Below the pieces are notes generated by a model. The model searched no databases, was not told the DNA's origin, and saw only the letters and a program-made list of their open reading frames with translations. This document shows positions 51,229 through 61,382 of a stretch of DNA of 64,000 bases, piece after piece. The stretch's first letter is position 1; each line of letters begins with the position of its first letter. The stretch is from Ursus arctos. Taxonomy: Eukaryota > Chordata > Mammalia > Carnivora > Ursidae. Both the position numbers and the translations under genes were made by a program. The stretch spans positions 59,156,444 through 59,220,443 of the forward strand of contig NW_026623067.1 in the NCBI RefSeq assembly GCF_023065955.2. Reading direction: 5' to 3'.

Positions 51229-51401
51229 GTACCTGGGTGGCTTAGTCAGTTAGGCATCTGCCTTCAGGATCCCAGGGTCCTGGGATTAACCACCCACGTG
51301 AGGCTCTCTGCTCAGCAGGAAGCCTACTTCTCCCTGTGCCTGCCATTCCCCCTGCTTGTTCTCTCATTCTCTGTCAAATAAATAAAATCTTTAAAAAAAA
51401 A
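51229..51401 (+). mobile_element. Can-SINE in GFM2 intron 1, second
   Basis: GGTACCTGGGTGGCTTAGTC head with a small internal deletion in the CAGGTCATGATCC part, CAAATAAATAAAATCTTT tail. Confidence 0.9.
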
Positions 51402-52669
51402 ACATAAAATACATCAGTATACAAGCAAAATTGAAGGGGATGCTGCTGAGAATCAAGTAATATACGAAAAGAGATCCTAAAGCATCAAGTTGTTCTGTGT
51501 TTGCAGGTGGTAGGTGTTAACATACTTAGTAATTTCTCCCAAATTAGAAACTTCATTTCACATTTGTGTTATATCCAGTGTTTTTAAGAAAAATATCACA
51601 TACGAATTAGGCCAATATGTTTTTATTAACGTCAATCCCTAATATCATCTTTGATTTTTTTCTATGTTCAATAGATCATCTCATGCTATCAATCTAAACA
51701 CTTGTTTTTACTACAAAATTTATTTCTAAAACAAACCATCTGAGGTTATGTGAATTTTATCTAAATTTTAAAAATCAGTTCTAGCCTTTAACTCTCATAC
51801 AAGAAAAAAGTTTACCAAGTTAACTTTTACTTGCTAAAAAACAGCCTAAGTAGTTAAAGAAACTTTTAAATTTAGGTCAACTGTACTGATAAAGCACTTT
51901 CCAATTACCTTATTCCTTTAACATTTACTGGAGCAACACGAGAAGTTGGTTACTAGAAATTTAAAATGAGTAGCACGTGATCCCCAACCTCGAAAAAAAT
52001 GTTAGCTTTAAAAATTCTAGCCTGTCTCCTGCATATTACAATAGCAAACATTTCAATCATAATACTTTTTACAAAGCTCTTACTATACCTGTTCCTCTTT
52101 TTTTAACATAAATAAGCTTGACTTTTTAACCATACACAATCAACTTATAAAGCAGCTCTCACATCCTCCTGACTTGTCACTTATAATCTCACCTACAGCA
52201 ATAAATACTATCTAAAGTTTCATCCAATCAGAGAAACTCATTTTCATGCTTCTGACTGCCAAAATGCAAAAAGTGTGTATCTACTATATCCTTTTGGTAG
52301 ATTAAACAAAGAAGTGATGCTATCCAACTTGGCTACTGCCGGGTATATAGAAAGTAAATTTTTCTAAGAAAGTTTTGCTGACATTGATCTGCTTAGGTCA
52401 TTTTTAGCCTGCGATCACAGCTGAAAGTAAGAACAAATGATAAACAACATAGCCAACCACTTTGCCTCCTCTATTTTACACAAATCAAAATGTGACCACT
52501 ACTTAACCTTTAAGAACTTATTTACTTTCTATTCCTGGTTCAGAAGGCAAAAAGGGCATGAGTGGTTTTGAGAAATCATAGATGAAAAAACGTACTGATG
52601 AGTTCACAACTTAAACCTACTAAAAATTTCCGTAAGCTGAAAGAACCACAACAGGAAACAATAAGGATA
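51402..52669. other. GFM2 intron 1, nothing recognised
   Basis: AT-rich single-copy-looking DNA. Confidence 0.6.
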
Positions 52670-52985
52670 AATCTCACAATGTTAAGCAAAAGAAACCAAC
52701 ACAAAAGAGTTCATACTGTATGCTTCCAATTATATAAAGTATAAAACGGGAAAAACTAATCCATTCTGTTACAAGTCAGGATAGTATTTACACTTGGGAG
52801 TGGCTGAGACTGGAAAGAGGCTTAAGGAAGGCTTCTGGGGTGCAGGTTAATGTAATTTCTTGATTCAGGTGGGGCTTACTGAGTGTGGTCAGAGTTTGAA
52901 AACCCACTGAAGCATCTATCTACAGCATGCGTTGTTTGCGTGTAACTTACACTTCAATAGAAAGTCTTTAAAACTTTCCATAAAC
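52670..52985 (+). mobile_element. Old L1 3' fragment
   Basis: AAGAGTTCATACTGTATGCT, CTTCTGGGGTGCAGGTTAAT and AACTTACACTTCAATAGAAA match typical L1 3' end wording, strongly decayed. Confidence 0.65.
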
Positions 52986-53034
52986 TTCTCATTATAATAG
53001 AAATGTCAAGTGGGCAAAGACCTGAGTAGTTTGC

Positions 53035-53150
53035 AGAAGACTTGCTGGAGTCCCAAGTCTTCTGTGATCTTGGATAAATCGCTTAGAATCGCTGAACCTT
53101 TCTTTCCATTTATCACATTACCGGATCAGTATGAGAATTAAATTCATTTA
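53035..53150 (+). repeat. Possible MIR relic
   Basis: TGTGATCTTGGATAAATCGC followed by GAACCTTTCTTTCC and AGTATGAGAATTAAATTC resembles the MIR core. Weak. Confidence 0.45.
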
Positions 53151-53184
53151 CTCAAGAAGAATTTGTTATTATGTCTACCACTGC

Positions 53185-53480
53185 CTCCTGGTAAATGGGA
53201 GAAAAGTAGTGAACAAAAGACATCCTCGCACTCATACTCTCTCTATCCTGGTCACTAGATACATAACAGAAGGAATAAATAAAATACTTAGCATCTCCTA
53301 CGGTGACATGTGCTGTAGAGAAGAATTAGCCACGAAAGGGAACCGGGCAGTAATTGTAAGCAAAGTCACTTAAGCAAGTGACATTTAAATGACATTTGAG
53401 CAAAGACGTCAAGTAGGTGTAGGAAGCAAAACCTGGGGGAAGCGTAGTCTAGGAAGAGAAATTACGTAATTTATTGCACC
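53185..53480 (+). repeat. Probable L2 LINE relic
   Basis: GTAGTGAACAAAAGACATCC, then AAATGACATTTGAGCAAAGA and AGCGTAGTCTAGGAAGAGAA. Adjacent to the CpG island and promoter. Confidence 0.5.
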
Positions 53481-53741
53481 TGAGAATGCTGGGTAGAATT
53501 AGGGTTTTAAAGAAAATAAATCAGATTAGAAGATGGAGCCTTGAAAAACCTCAAATCCCAAACCCACCTTAGTGCCTCAACTCCATGAACTAAGACTTAG
53601 AAAGATGATTAAGGCCTTCTGGAAGCCCTTTCGTCCTCCCTTGTGGCTGGCTGTTGCCTTCCTAAAGGGGGCACAGTGCCCAGGGCGCCGCACAGTCGTA
53701 GGCACGCGGGAGTCGCACCCCGCGCGCGGTCCGGTATTCAC

Positions 53742-53950
53742 CTGGCACTAGGTCACATACTGGAGGCCGGCTTTTCCCCGCCGGGTGTTGAACGCCGCAG
53801 GTGCAGGCTGCGCCAAAGTCCGCAAAAGGCTCGCGTCACGACACACTACCTCAACGAACGCCGGGGTAACTCCAGAGCCGAACTCAGCTCTTCCTCGCCC
53901 ACCTCCTCCGGCCGCCGCACGTCGCCACTTCCGGCGGTGCAACACTCAAA
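53742..53950 (-). other. GFM2: GFM2 non-coding exon 1 (5' UTR), upper end approximate
   Basis: On the minus strand a good donor, CCAG followed by gtgaat, ends a candidate first exon at 53742 inside the CpG island. The coding exon 2 acceptor at 47441 needs an upstream partner, and this is the best one seen. The transcription start near 53.95 kb is a guess from the positions of the ETS-like sites. It could be shifted by tens of bases, or another donor could be used. Confidence 0.5.
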
Positions 53951-53958
53951 TGCCGCCT

Positions 53959-53992
53959 GCTAGCAACTTCCGCCCGCTAGCAACTTCCGCCC
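53959..53992. repeat. 17-bp tandem duplication carrying ETS-type sites
   Basis: GCTAGCAACTTCCGCCC occurs twice head to tail without mismatch. Each copy contains GGCGGAAGTT on the minus strand, a fair ETS/GABP match. It lies about 100 bases upstream of the likely NSA2 start region. Confidence 0.85.
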
Positions 53993-54065
53993 TTCCGGCT
54001 AAACGTGAAGAACGGAGGCCCGGAACCGATGTGTCGCGCTTCCTCCCGAATCGGTCGTTTTAGGA

Positions 54066-54073
54066 CTCTTTCC
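54066..54073 (+). promoter_or_regulatory. NSA2: Candidate NSA2 transcription start with 5'TOP-like pyrimidine tract
   Basis: CTCTTTCC followed by GG at 54074 lies 104 bases before the NSA2 ATG. A C-start pyrimidine run is the hallmark of TOP mRNAs, which many translation-machinery genes carry. The exact start cannot be read from sequence alone. Confidence 0.35.
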
Positions 54074-54179
54074 GGTCGCGGCTTGCGTGGAGTTAGCTCG
54101 CGGGTCTGGGAGACCCGAAAATTGAGACCTTCTTCGCGCCCCGGCAGCTGCACCTGGCGGCTCTTCGGCCGTCACCATG
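54066..54179 (+). CDS. NSA2: NSA2 exon 1 (5' UTR plus start codon only)
   Basis: GTCACCATG with a Kozak-like A at -3 sits directly before the donor gtgagg, so the ATG (54177-54179) is the last three bases of the exon. The upstream limit is approximate. Continuing into the intron frame would give Val and soon a stop, so splicing here is required. Confidence 0.88.
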
Positions 54180-57100
54180 GTGAGGAGGTAGTTTGGGGGC
54201 ACTCGCATCGAAGGGCTTCAGAGTTGGTGGGGCCTGGGGGCCCTGGGGCTGGAGGCGAGGGGTGGTAGGCGGAAGGGAGGTACTGCTGAAGGGAATGATG
54301 GTGGACTCCGTTGAGTGGGGAAAAAAATGCATTTGGTGGACGCAGATTGGGGTATTTGCCAAAGGACAAGCTTTAGAACGAGATAGGTTTCACTCCGTTA
54401 AATTCCGGGCTTCCCCACGTGTTGTATGTTGTCAGTGCCAGAGCCTAGCGATAACCCTATTCTGTAGGCATTAATTCCACTGCCACTTCGTTTTATTGCT
54501 GAGGAAAATGAAGGCAGGCCCGGCCACGGCCAAGCAGCTAATGAATTGCAGAGCCAGGCTTAAAGCACAGATCTGAGTGCCACATCCGTTCTCTTTCTGC
54601 TATGTCTCTTAATTTGTTTCTCTGCAAGGTAGCGTTCCACATGCCTTCCCCATGATTTCTGCGAAGTTTATTGTGCTAGCAGTTGAAAACACACCTTAGA
54701 TACATAGTACCTGGTTGATTGTTATTTGGCATTATTCTCTGTGCTGGAGTTGACTTTGCATCATTTTATTTTTGCAGTCTTGAAATACAATTGGACTGTG
54801 GCCACATAAGTAAAGCAAAAGTGGCATATAAAATAAAAACAGGCACTTAAAAAGCAAAAAGGGATCCCATACATCGCTGGTGAAATACAAAATAGTACAG
54901 CCATTTGTGAAAAGTTTGGCATGTGGCTACACAAAAGACTTCTGTGCCAGTGTTTATTTGCTAAAAATGGGAAGCAACCCAAATATCCACGAACCAGTCA
55001 AAGGATGAGTGAATATCCGTACACGGAATACTACTTGGCAATAACAAGGATTGAAGTACTGACACATGTTTACAACATGGGGCACTCTCAAAAGCCTTAA
55101 GTTAAAGAAGCTAGACACAAAAGGCTACATACTGTAGATACTATAAGCTTCTTCACAGTGAAAAAGGTAAAACTAGAGTGATAGCTAACAGATTGGAGGT
55201 AGAAAAAAGAGGATTGTCTTCAAAGCAATACAAGGGAATTTTCAAAGGTGATGGAAATATTCTCTAGCCTGATTGCGGTGGTTACAAAGCTGTGTAGTTG
55301 GTCAAAATGTAAAACTACACCTACACTTAAAAAGGGCACATTTCTTTATAAATTGTACTTCAATAAAACTTAGACTTCTTTAATAAAAAGTATGAATAAT
55401 GATGAAGAGGTTATTGAAAAACAGATTACTGATGTTCAGGAAAAAAGAGAGATCCTGGAATGAGGTCATCCTTTTTGTGGTCCAGTGGATTTTGGACAAT
55501 GAACAAGCAACTTTCACTGAGATTATTACAGATGTAAATCCTGATGCCTCATACCATTAAGGATCAAAATGTATTTAACTCATATCATGTAAAGAGGTTT
55601 AATATCACAAGAGTTATTTCAGCAAGTGAACATTTGGATGACATAAGGCCTTCTGTACTTTATATGGTACTCAGTAAGTTTTTTAGCACAATTCTGTCAA
55701 TAATTTTTAAAATTAACTTTTCTTGCATTATAGCCACAAAATGAATATATTGAGTTACACCGGAAGCGCTATGGCTATCGTTTGGATTACCATGAGAAAA
55801 AAAGAAAGAAAGAAGGTCGAGAGGCTCATGAACGTTCAAAGAAGGCAAAAAAGATGATTGGTCTGAAAGCTAAGCTCTACCATAAACAGCGCCATGCTGA
55901 GAAAATACAAATGAAAAAGACGTAAGTGATGAGTTCTTCATTGTAACAAGTTATCTTTTGAGTGATAATTTTTAAAACTGATAATCTTGAATCTTCTTCT
56001 TTCTTGGTAGTATCAAGATGCATGAAAAGAGAAACACCAAACAAAAGAATGATGAAAAGACTCCGCAAGGAGCAGTACCTGCGTATCTACTAGACAGAGA
56101 GGGACAGTCCCGAGCTAAAGTACTTTCCAATATGATTAAACAAAAACGAAAAGAGAAAGCGGTAAGAAATAAAAATTGAAGTCTTTATTTCTTTTTGTTC
56201 AGGAAAATTAATACTAGTCTTTTTCTTCAGTTTAATTGGAAATATGAAGTCCAGCTACTATTCCCATTATTTAGATATCAAACTCTTTGTAAAGTTCATT
56301 TTGTATTAAATATTAACTAACGAAACATTTATTTTCTCACCATGAGAAGATGTTAGCAATTTAACATTTAACAGGTTTTTACAAAGTTATTAGAATACTA
56401 CCCATCTTTAGTATAAAAAAAGTACCTAAAATGGTAGGTAGTAAGGCCTAAATCTCAAATTCAGTATTTTAACAGCTTCCTATACTTGACACCTCCTAAT
56501 GCTGTGGTCTTGTGGAGAAAGATAGAACTGCTTGTTTTTGCTGCCCTGTATTGCTAAAATTTGTTAAAAAGTATGATAGTGGAAAACCTTCTGATTTTTT
56601 TTTTAATACTACTGGATTACGCTTGGTGTCAAATTAGGTTAAAGCCTGCTAAAAACAGAAAAAGACATAGATACTATTTTTTAACATCTGTGGATAAATT
56701 GACAGAAATCCAGATAGCAACAGAAATGTCCAGTCTCCAAATTTGATTTTAAAAAACACACTGCTTGGGGTGCCTGGGTGGCTCAGTCAGTTAAGCGTCT
56801 GCCTTAGGCTCAGGTCATGATCCCAGAAGGGATCGAGCTCCACATCAGGCTCCCTGCTCAGCAGGAAGTCTGCTTCTCCTCCTTCTCCCCAATTGCTCTG
56901 TCTCTCTCAAATAAATAAAATCTTAAAAAAAAAAAACAAAAAACGAACCACACTCCTTATATTTTGGTGTATACTATTTAAAATTAGAATGGTTTAACTT
57001 GAGCACCCAAAGAAATTTTAGAGGTTGTCTACTAACCCCTTCTCATTTTACAGATAAAAAGACTGACGTCCAGAAGGTTGTAAATCATTCTTCATGGTCA

Positions 57101-60100
57101 TCATCTATGGAGTGGTAGAATTGCTTCCAGAATCTGTCTTAATAATAAATCACATTCTTTCTACTACATTGTACTGCTTCAGTTTTTCATAGAATTTTCA
57201 TTCTGCAGAGGTTCAAAATATGTGACGATGATTTTGTCCTAATAGTAATCTAAAAGTCCACTCGAGGTAGATACAGAGTAAATTAAGAGGTGGAGACAGT
57301 CTTCCACTTTTACAGTATTCACTATTTAGTAGTAAGCACATACGCTGTTACCAGAAATCATTGCCTTATTACAGGTGGCATTTTTCATCCATAATAAGGC
57401 GTCGAGATTTATAGCTTAAGCAAACCATTTTACTTATTTATTTAAGATTTTGTTTGACAGCACAAGCAAGGGGAGGGGTAGACAGGGAGAAGCAGGCTCC
57501 CCACTAAGCAGGGAGCCTTACGTGGGGCTAGATCCCAGGACCCCAGGATCATGACCTGAGCCACCCAAGCACCCGTAAACCATTTTATTTAATGTATCCA
57601 TGATAAAAACTTAATTCCAATTAATTTGGGGCTTTTAAGGAGACAGTGCAGACTTCTAGAAAACATTGGAGCCAAAATCTTGTTGGTTTAGGAAAAAAGT
57701 GAATCCACTACTTTGTACAACTAAAACATACTTAATTTTTTATTCTCATTGCCTTTTACCAACATTATAAATTTTAACTGTGGTCTGTTTTTAGGGAAAA
57801 TGGGAAGTTCCTTTACCCAAAGTTCGTGCCCAGGGAGAAACAGAAGTATTAAAAGTTATTCGAACAGGAAAGAGAAAGAAGAAAGCATGGAAGAGGATGG
57901 TCACTAAAGTCTGCTTTGTTGGAGACGGCTTTACTCGAAAACCACCTAAATATGAAAGATTCATTAGGCCAATGGTAAGTCCCTTGCAAGAGTGGGATGG
58001 ATTAAATACTAGTTACTGTGTTAAATTAGATAAAGTACAATTTCCTAAAATTCCTAAAATTGGTATGAAAAGAGATCGAAAGATATTTTTAGGCTTTTTT
58101 TTTTTTTTTTTTTAAGTTATTGATAGGGATGGCTTAGCCGTTTTCCACTACTGTCAAGAATCTTGTCTTTGGTTCATAAGAGATAGGTGAAAAATAATTC
58201 TTACTACAGACCGTGTCAGTGAATCCTGATTTTAAATATGTCATATTAGAATCTTTGTTTTCCACGTGAAGTCATCTTATTCAACAAGCAACCTATATGC
58301 CTGACACTTGTTCTCTTTGAGAACAGTTAGAAAATTTGAGTAGCAGTTTTTTCAAGAAGCAATTCTTATTTAGTAAGAAAATTATCTTAAAGCTTTTGAA
58401 AACATTCAGTATGTAGTCATTGAAAAAAGAATTTAAGATAAAAGTGGAACTTTAATTTCTGTAGACAACCGTGATGGTCAAAACCGTTCTCCTCCCCTTT
58501 CCCAAATGTTACTGAACATTTGGTTGACCCGTCAGCAACTCAGGTTGGGGATGCCCACCCCCTGCACAGCCCCAAAATCCACATACAACTTTTGACTACC
58601 CAAAAACTAAACTAATAGCCTGTTGTTGCCTGGAAGCCTTACTGATAACATGAACAGTCAATTTATACATATTTTGTATGTTATGTGTATTATATATTAT
58701 ATTCTTAAAGCGAGAGAAAAGAAAATGTTAAGGAAATCCTAAAAGAAAATAAACTACTCTATTGAAGAAATCTGCATGTAAGTGGACCTGTGCAGGTCAA
58801 ACCTGTGTTAAAGGATCAGCTATATATTTTTTGCAGAATCCCTTGAAACAGACTGAATTGCTCTCCTCACTGGAAATCCATCCTGCTTAGAAAAACAGAG
58901 GAGAGTTGGCAGTGTTAACCTAGCTCTCAACCTGAATAATTTTTAATGGATTAAAATGTTGTCAAGCAGCCTGTTTCTGTAAATAAAGTTCTGTTGGAAC
59001 ACAGCCATGCCCTTTCATTTATTTACATATTGTCTGTGGCTGTTTTTTCCTGCAGACTTTGAGGAGTTGTAGGAGAGACAGTATGGCCTGCAAAACTTAA
59101 GTGTTCACTGTCCATTTATAGAACCTTCACCCATCCCTGGATTGTATTATGGACTCCCTTGTTTTGATTTCATATTCATAATCTTCTAAATACAGTTTGG
59201 TAACTATCAGTTCTATAGCGAGAAATATCAGTTCTGTAGCAAGAGAATATACTAATCATGCTGTTCTAGGCTTTCTGTAGGTTGGCAGATAAATCTCATT
59301 GTGCATTAGTCAGATGGCATTCCCGGCTGTGTAAGTTTATTACAGAATTCATAAATAAGAACTTTAGTATCGCTCTGTCCCCATACAGGCAAAAATCAAA
59401 TTTAAGAGATTGTAGAGTGTTGTGGCTTCTGAAGTGCTACACCCCAAAAGGCCCTATCTAGGTGATGAGTGACTCCAGTCTGTGTAACAGACCTCTCCGA
59501 GCTTTCTTCAGTCTTTGACCAGTATTATCAATGAAAAGCTAACAGTCCACCCTCCCTCTTCATCATGTAAAACAGCTGAGGTCTACAGGGACTTGGAATC
59601 AGGAATTAAGTTTAATTCCATCCACACACCATTCAACCCGGGAACAAATCATTTCACCTGCCAATCTTTATAATCATTCAGAAAAAATGGGAGAGGAACT
59701 CTAAGGTTATCATGCTTAAATAAGCTGTTTGTGCGCTCCATCATAGTGCCTGGCATGCAGCAAGTCCTCAGGAAATGGTAGATAACAGGAAAATCTGAGT
59801 ATGATGCTAGGTAACACTCCATGCTAAAAACAGCAGGAGTATGTGTTTGGGGTTTTCCCCCCACGTATTTATCAGGTTTTTAGTCTGTAGAATTAGAAGT
59901 ATTTAATTTGATGCCTTAAGATTTGACATTATTCATCCATGGGGTTTTTTGATTTAGAAGACAATTGGAAAAGCAAAAAGGATCATTGCTCGTTATTAAC
60001 ATTTTAGACTCATAACATTTTTGTGTTTGACTTACTAGGGCTTACGTTTCAAAAAGGCCCATGTAACACATCCTGAATTGAAAGCCACCTTTTGCCTGCC

Positions 60101-61187
60101 AATACTTGGTGTCAAAAAGAATCCTTCATCCCCACTATATACAACTTTGGGTGTTATTACCAAAGGTACTGTAATTGAGGTGAACGTGAGTGAGTTGGGC
60201 CTTGTGACACAAGGAGGCAAAGTTATTTGGGGTAAGTAAAATTTTTGAATATGGGACTGCTGCTGCTACACAATTCTAAAACTGAAATTTGCAAGGTGAT
60301 AGAAAGTACACAGCAAATTTTAATGCACAGGAGCTAGATTAAGTTAAAATGGTGTCATCAGATTTAAATCTTTAGGAAGAATAGTTTTTGTAGACAAAGT
60401 AGTTGTGAATGTGATTCTTTTTACCTTAGATTATTGCTTTCAATTATATGAAGTGTACTATATTGTTAGAATTTAGGACTGCTTTAAAAGGAGGGAAGCA
60501 GATAGAAAGTTACAGTTATAACCAATATATATTGAAAGAAAATACAGTAAATTAACCATAGCAGAGGAAGGAAGACATACCAAACACATAGCCACACTAT
60601 TTCAGTAGTAATTAAAAATAAAAGGTGTCATGCAGCAATTTTAATTCTTCTTCCCTCATTTTCTTAGTTTTCTGCTTTTAGTGTCCAGGTATTTCTAAAC
60701 TTCAGTGTTCTCTGAAATTGAAGAATACATTCTTAACTTCTTGACTGAGTCTTCATATGAGTTATTGACTCATACTTCATATTGGCTGACCTCAATATTA
60801 AGACAGATTAAATTAATTTGAAAATTAAAACTTGTTGCATATTTTACTAAGAAAGGTCTGTGCAAAAGCAACAGTGCTCAGGTCAATCCACAAAGGCTTG
60901 TTAATACAACCTACTAACAGAGTGGAGCTGACCACCATTTGTAAAAAGTATAAAAATATATAAAAATTGTTTCCAGAATTCATTTGATTTTGAATGATTT
61001 GTAAAATCTCACTGATCCTGTCATTTTTTTTTCTTAAAAATGGTGATTAGAAATACTTTGGGCAAAGTTAATTTTTATCAGCATTAACATCTCTCCTTTT
61101 CCCATTTTGTTTTCCTCAGGAAAATATGCCCAGGTTACCAACAATCCTGAAAATGATGGATGCATAAATGCAGTCCTGCTGGTTTGA
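54177..61187 (+). CDS. NSA2: NSA2 ribosome biogenesis factor, six exons, complete
   Basis: NSA2 is a nucleolar assembly factor of the pre-60S particle, needed for 27S pre-rRNA processing. It is related to the eS8 ribosomal protein family (known). The exons join to 783 nt, 260 codons plus TGA, the same length as human NSA2. Visible: a very basic N-terminal half (for example [38 protein letters not shown]) with nuclear-targeting character, and a C-terminal beta domain with [20 protein letters not shown]. All introns are GT-AG. Exon 1 contributes only the start codon. The poly(A) signal is 170 bases after the stop. It shares its promoter with GFM2 on the other strand. No lesion is seen. Confidence 0.97.
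54840..55380 (+). mobile_element. Old L1 3' fragment in NSA2 intron 1
   Basis: GGGATCCCATACATCGCTGG, GAAGCAACCCAAATATCCAC and an end ACTTCAATAAAACTTAG. It is on the same strand as NSA2. Confidence 0.7.
55734..55921 (+). CDS. NSA2: NSA2 exon 2
   Basis: 188 nt, acceptor cttgcattatag, donor gtaagt. It codes [20 protein letters not shown] and a long Lys/Arg-rich helix ending QMKK plus two bases. This is the eS8-like basic N-terminus. Confidence 0.96.
56011..56161 (+). CDS. NSA2: NSA2 exon 3
   Basis: 151 nt, acceptor ttcttggtag, donor gtaaga. It codes [20 protein letters not shown] then [19 protein letters not shown]. It ends in phase 0 after a basic KQKRKEKA. Confidence 0.96.
56162..56767. other. 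NSA2 intron 3, nothing recognised
   Basis: AT-rich. A 61-codon frame at 56561 has no support. Later in the intron, near 57040-57140, there is a possible reverse MIR (TCATTTTACAGATAAAAAGA). Confidence 0.5.
56768..56942 (+). mobile_element. Can-SINE in NSA2 intron 3
   Basis: GGGGTGCCTGGGTGGCTCAG head, poly(A) with AAAAACAAAAAAC end. On the sense strand of NSA2. Confidence 0.93.
57433..57576 (-). mobile_element. Can-SINE in NSA2 intron 3, internally shortened
   Basis: CTTATTTATTTAAGATTTTG left, GAGCCACCCAAGCACCCG right. Duplication AAACCATTTTA at 57422 and 57577. Ends about 220 bases before exon 4. Confidence 0.9.
57795..57974 (+). CDS. NSA2: NSA2 exon 4
   Basis: 180 nt, 60 codons, acceptor ctgtttttag, donor gtaagt. 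It begins [20 protein letters not shown] and ends YERFIRPM. Confidence 0.96.
58515..58822 (+). mobile_element. Non-autonomous DNA transposon in NSA2 intron 4
   Basis: Begins GGTTGACCCGTCAGCAACTC. Its end, AGGTCAAACCTGTGTTAAAG, is roughly its inverted counterpart. In between, ATAGCCTGTTGTTGCCTGGA and TACATATTTTGTATGTTATG match a common old mammalian mariner/Tigger-like element. Family name uncertain. Confidence 0.6.
58960..59125 (+). mobile_element. hAT-type DNA transposon relic in NSA2 intron 4
   Basis: TGTAAATAAAGTTCTGTTGG, ACACAGCCATGCCCTTTCAT, ATTGTCTGTGGCTGTTTTTT and GACAGTATGGCCTGCAAAAC are characteristic of an old Charlie-type element. Exact family uncertain. Confidence 0.65.
59126..61119. 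other. NSA2 introns 4 and 5 outside exon 5, nothing recognised
   Basis: Single-copy-looking sequence on both sides of exon 5 (60039-60231). No repeats clear. Confidence 0.55.
60039..60231 (+). CDS. NSA2: NSA2 exon 5
   Basis: 193 nt, acceptor gacttactag, donor gtaagt. It begins [20 protein letters not shown] and contains [20 protein letters not shown], the C-terminal beta domain. Confidence 0.96.
61120..61187 (+). CDS. NSA2: NSA2 exon 6 coding part with stop
   Basis: Acceptor ttttcctcag. It codes [20 protein letters not shown] then V and TGA at 61185-61187. The C-terminus matches the conserved NSA2 end. Confidence 0.96.
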
Positions 61188-61382
61188 CAGCAGTTTCAGA
61201 CAAGTAATTCCTTATATTACTGAAGAGTACATACCAATCAGGAAGACCACCATTACTGTGATGGTTCTGAATACTACCAACCAGCCTTACCTATTTGCAG
61301 TCATCAAGAGAAGTATTTATTCTATTCTGAAAAACATTAAAATAGACATTTATTAAAATAAATGGTCTTTTATTTTTGAGTC
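61188..61382 (+). other. NSA2: NSA2 3' UTR
   Basis: A short AT-rich tail after the stop, ending about 20 bases past the AATAAA at 61357. An ATTAAA at 61336 is a second possible signal. The cleavage site is estimated. Confidence 0.7.
61357..61362 (+). terminator. NSA2 poly(A) signal AATAAA
   Basis: Canonical AATAAA 170 bases after the stop, followed by T/GT-rich sequence (GGTCTTTTATTTTTGAG), as expected for the cleavage context. Confidence 0.75.

Larger units (their letters stand above)
53640..54280. promoter_or_regulatory. CpG-island bidirectional promoter of GFM2 and NSA2
   Basis: A GC- and CpG-rich block in an otherwise AT-rich window, lying exactly between the divergent first exons. It holds several ETS-type sites (ACTTCCGG at 53927-53934 and two AACTTCCGCC copies near 53965-53991) and TTCCGG at 53993. 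No TATA box is obvious. GC-rich TATA-less promoters with ETS sites are typical of housekeeping and mitochondrial or ribosomal genes (established knowledge). Shared control of both genes is inference. Confidence 0.85.

Noticed and set aside
53643..54474. Several 65-107 codon frames on both strands in the CpG island
   Set aside because: High GC lowers stop frequency. None has a family signature or fits the spliced genes.
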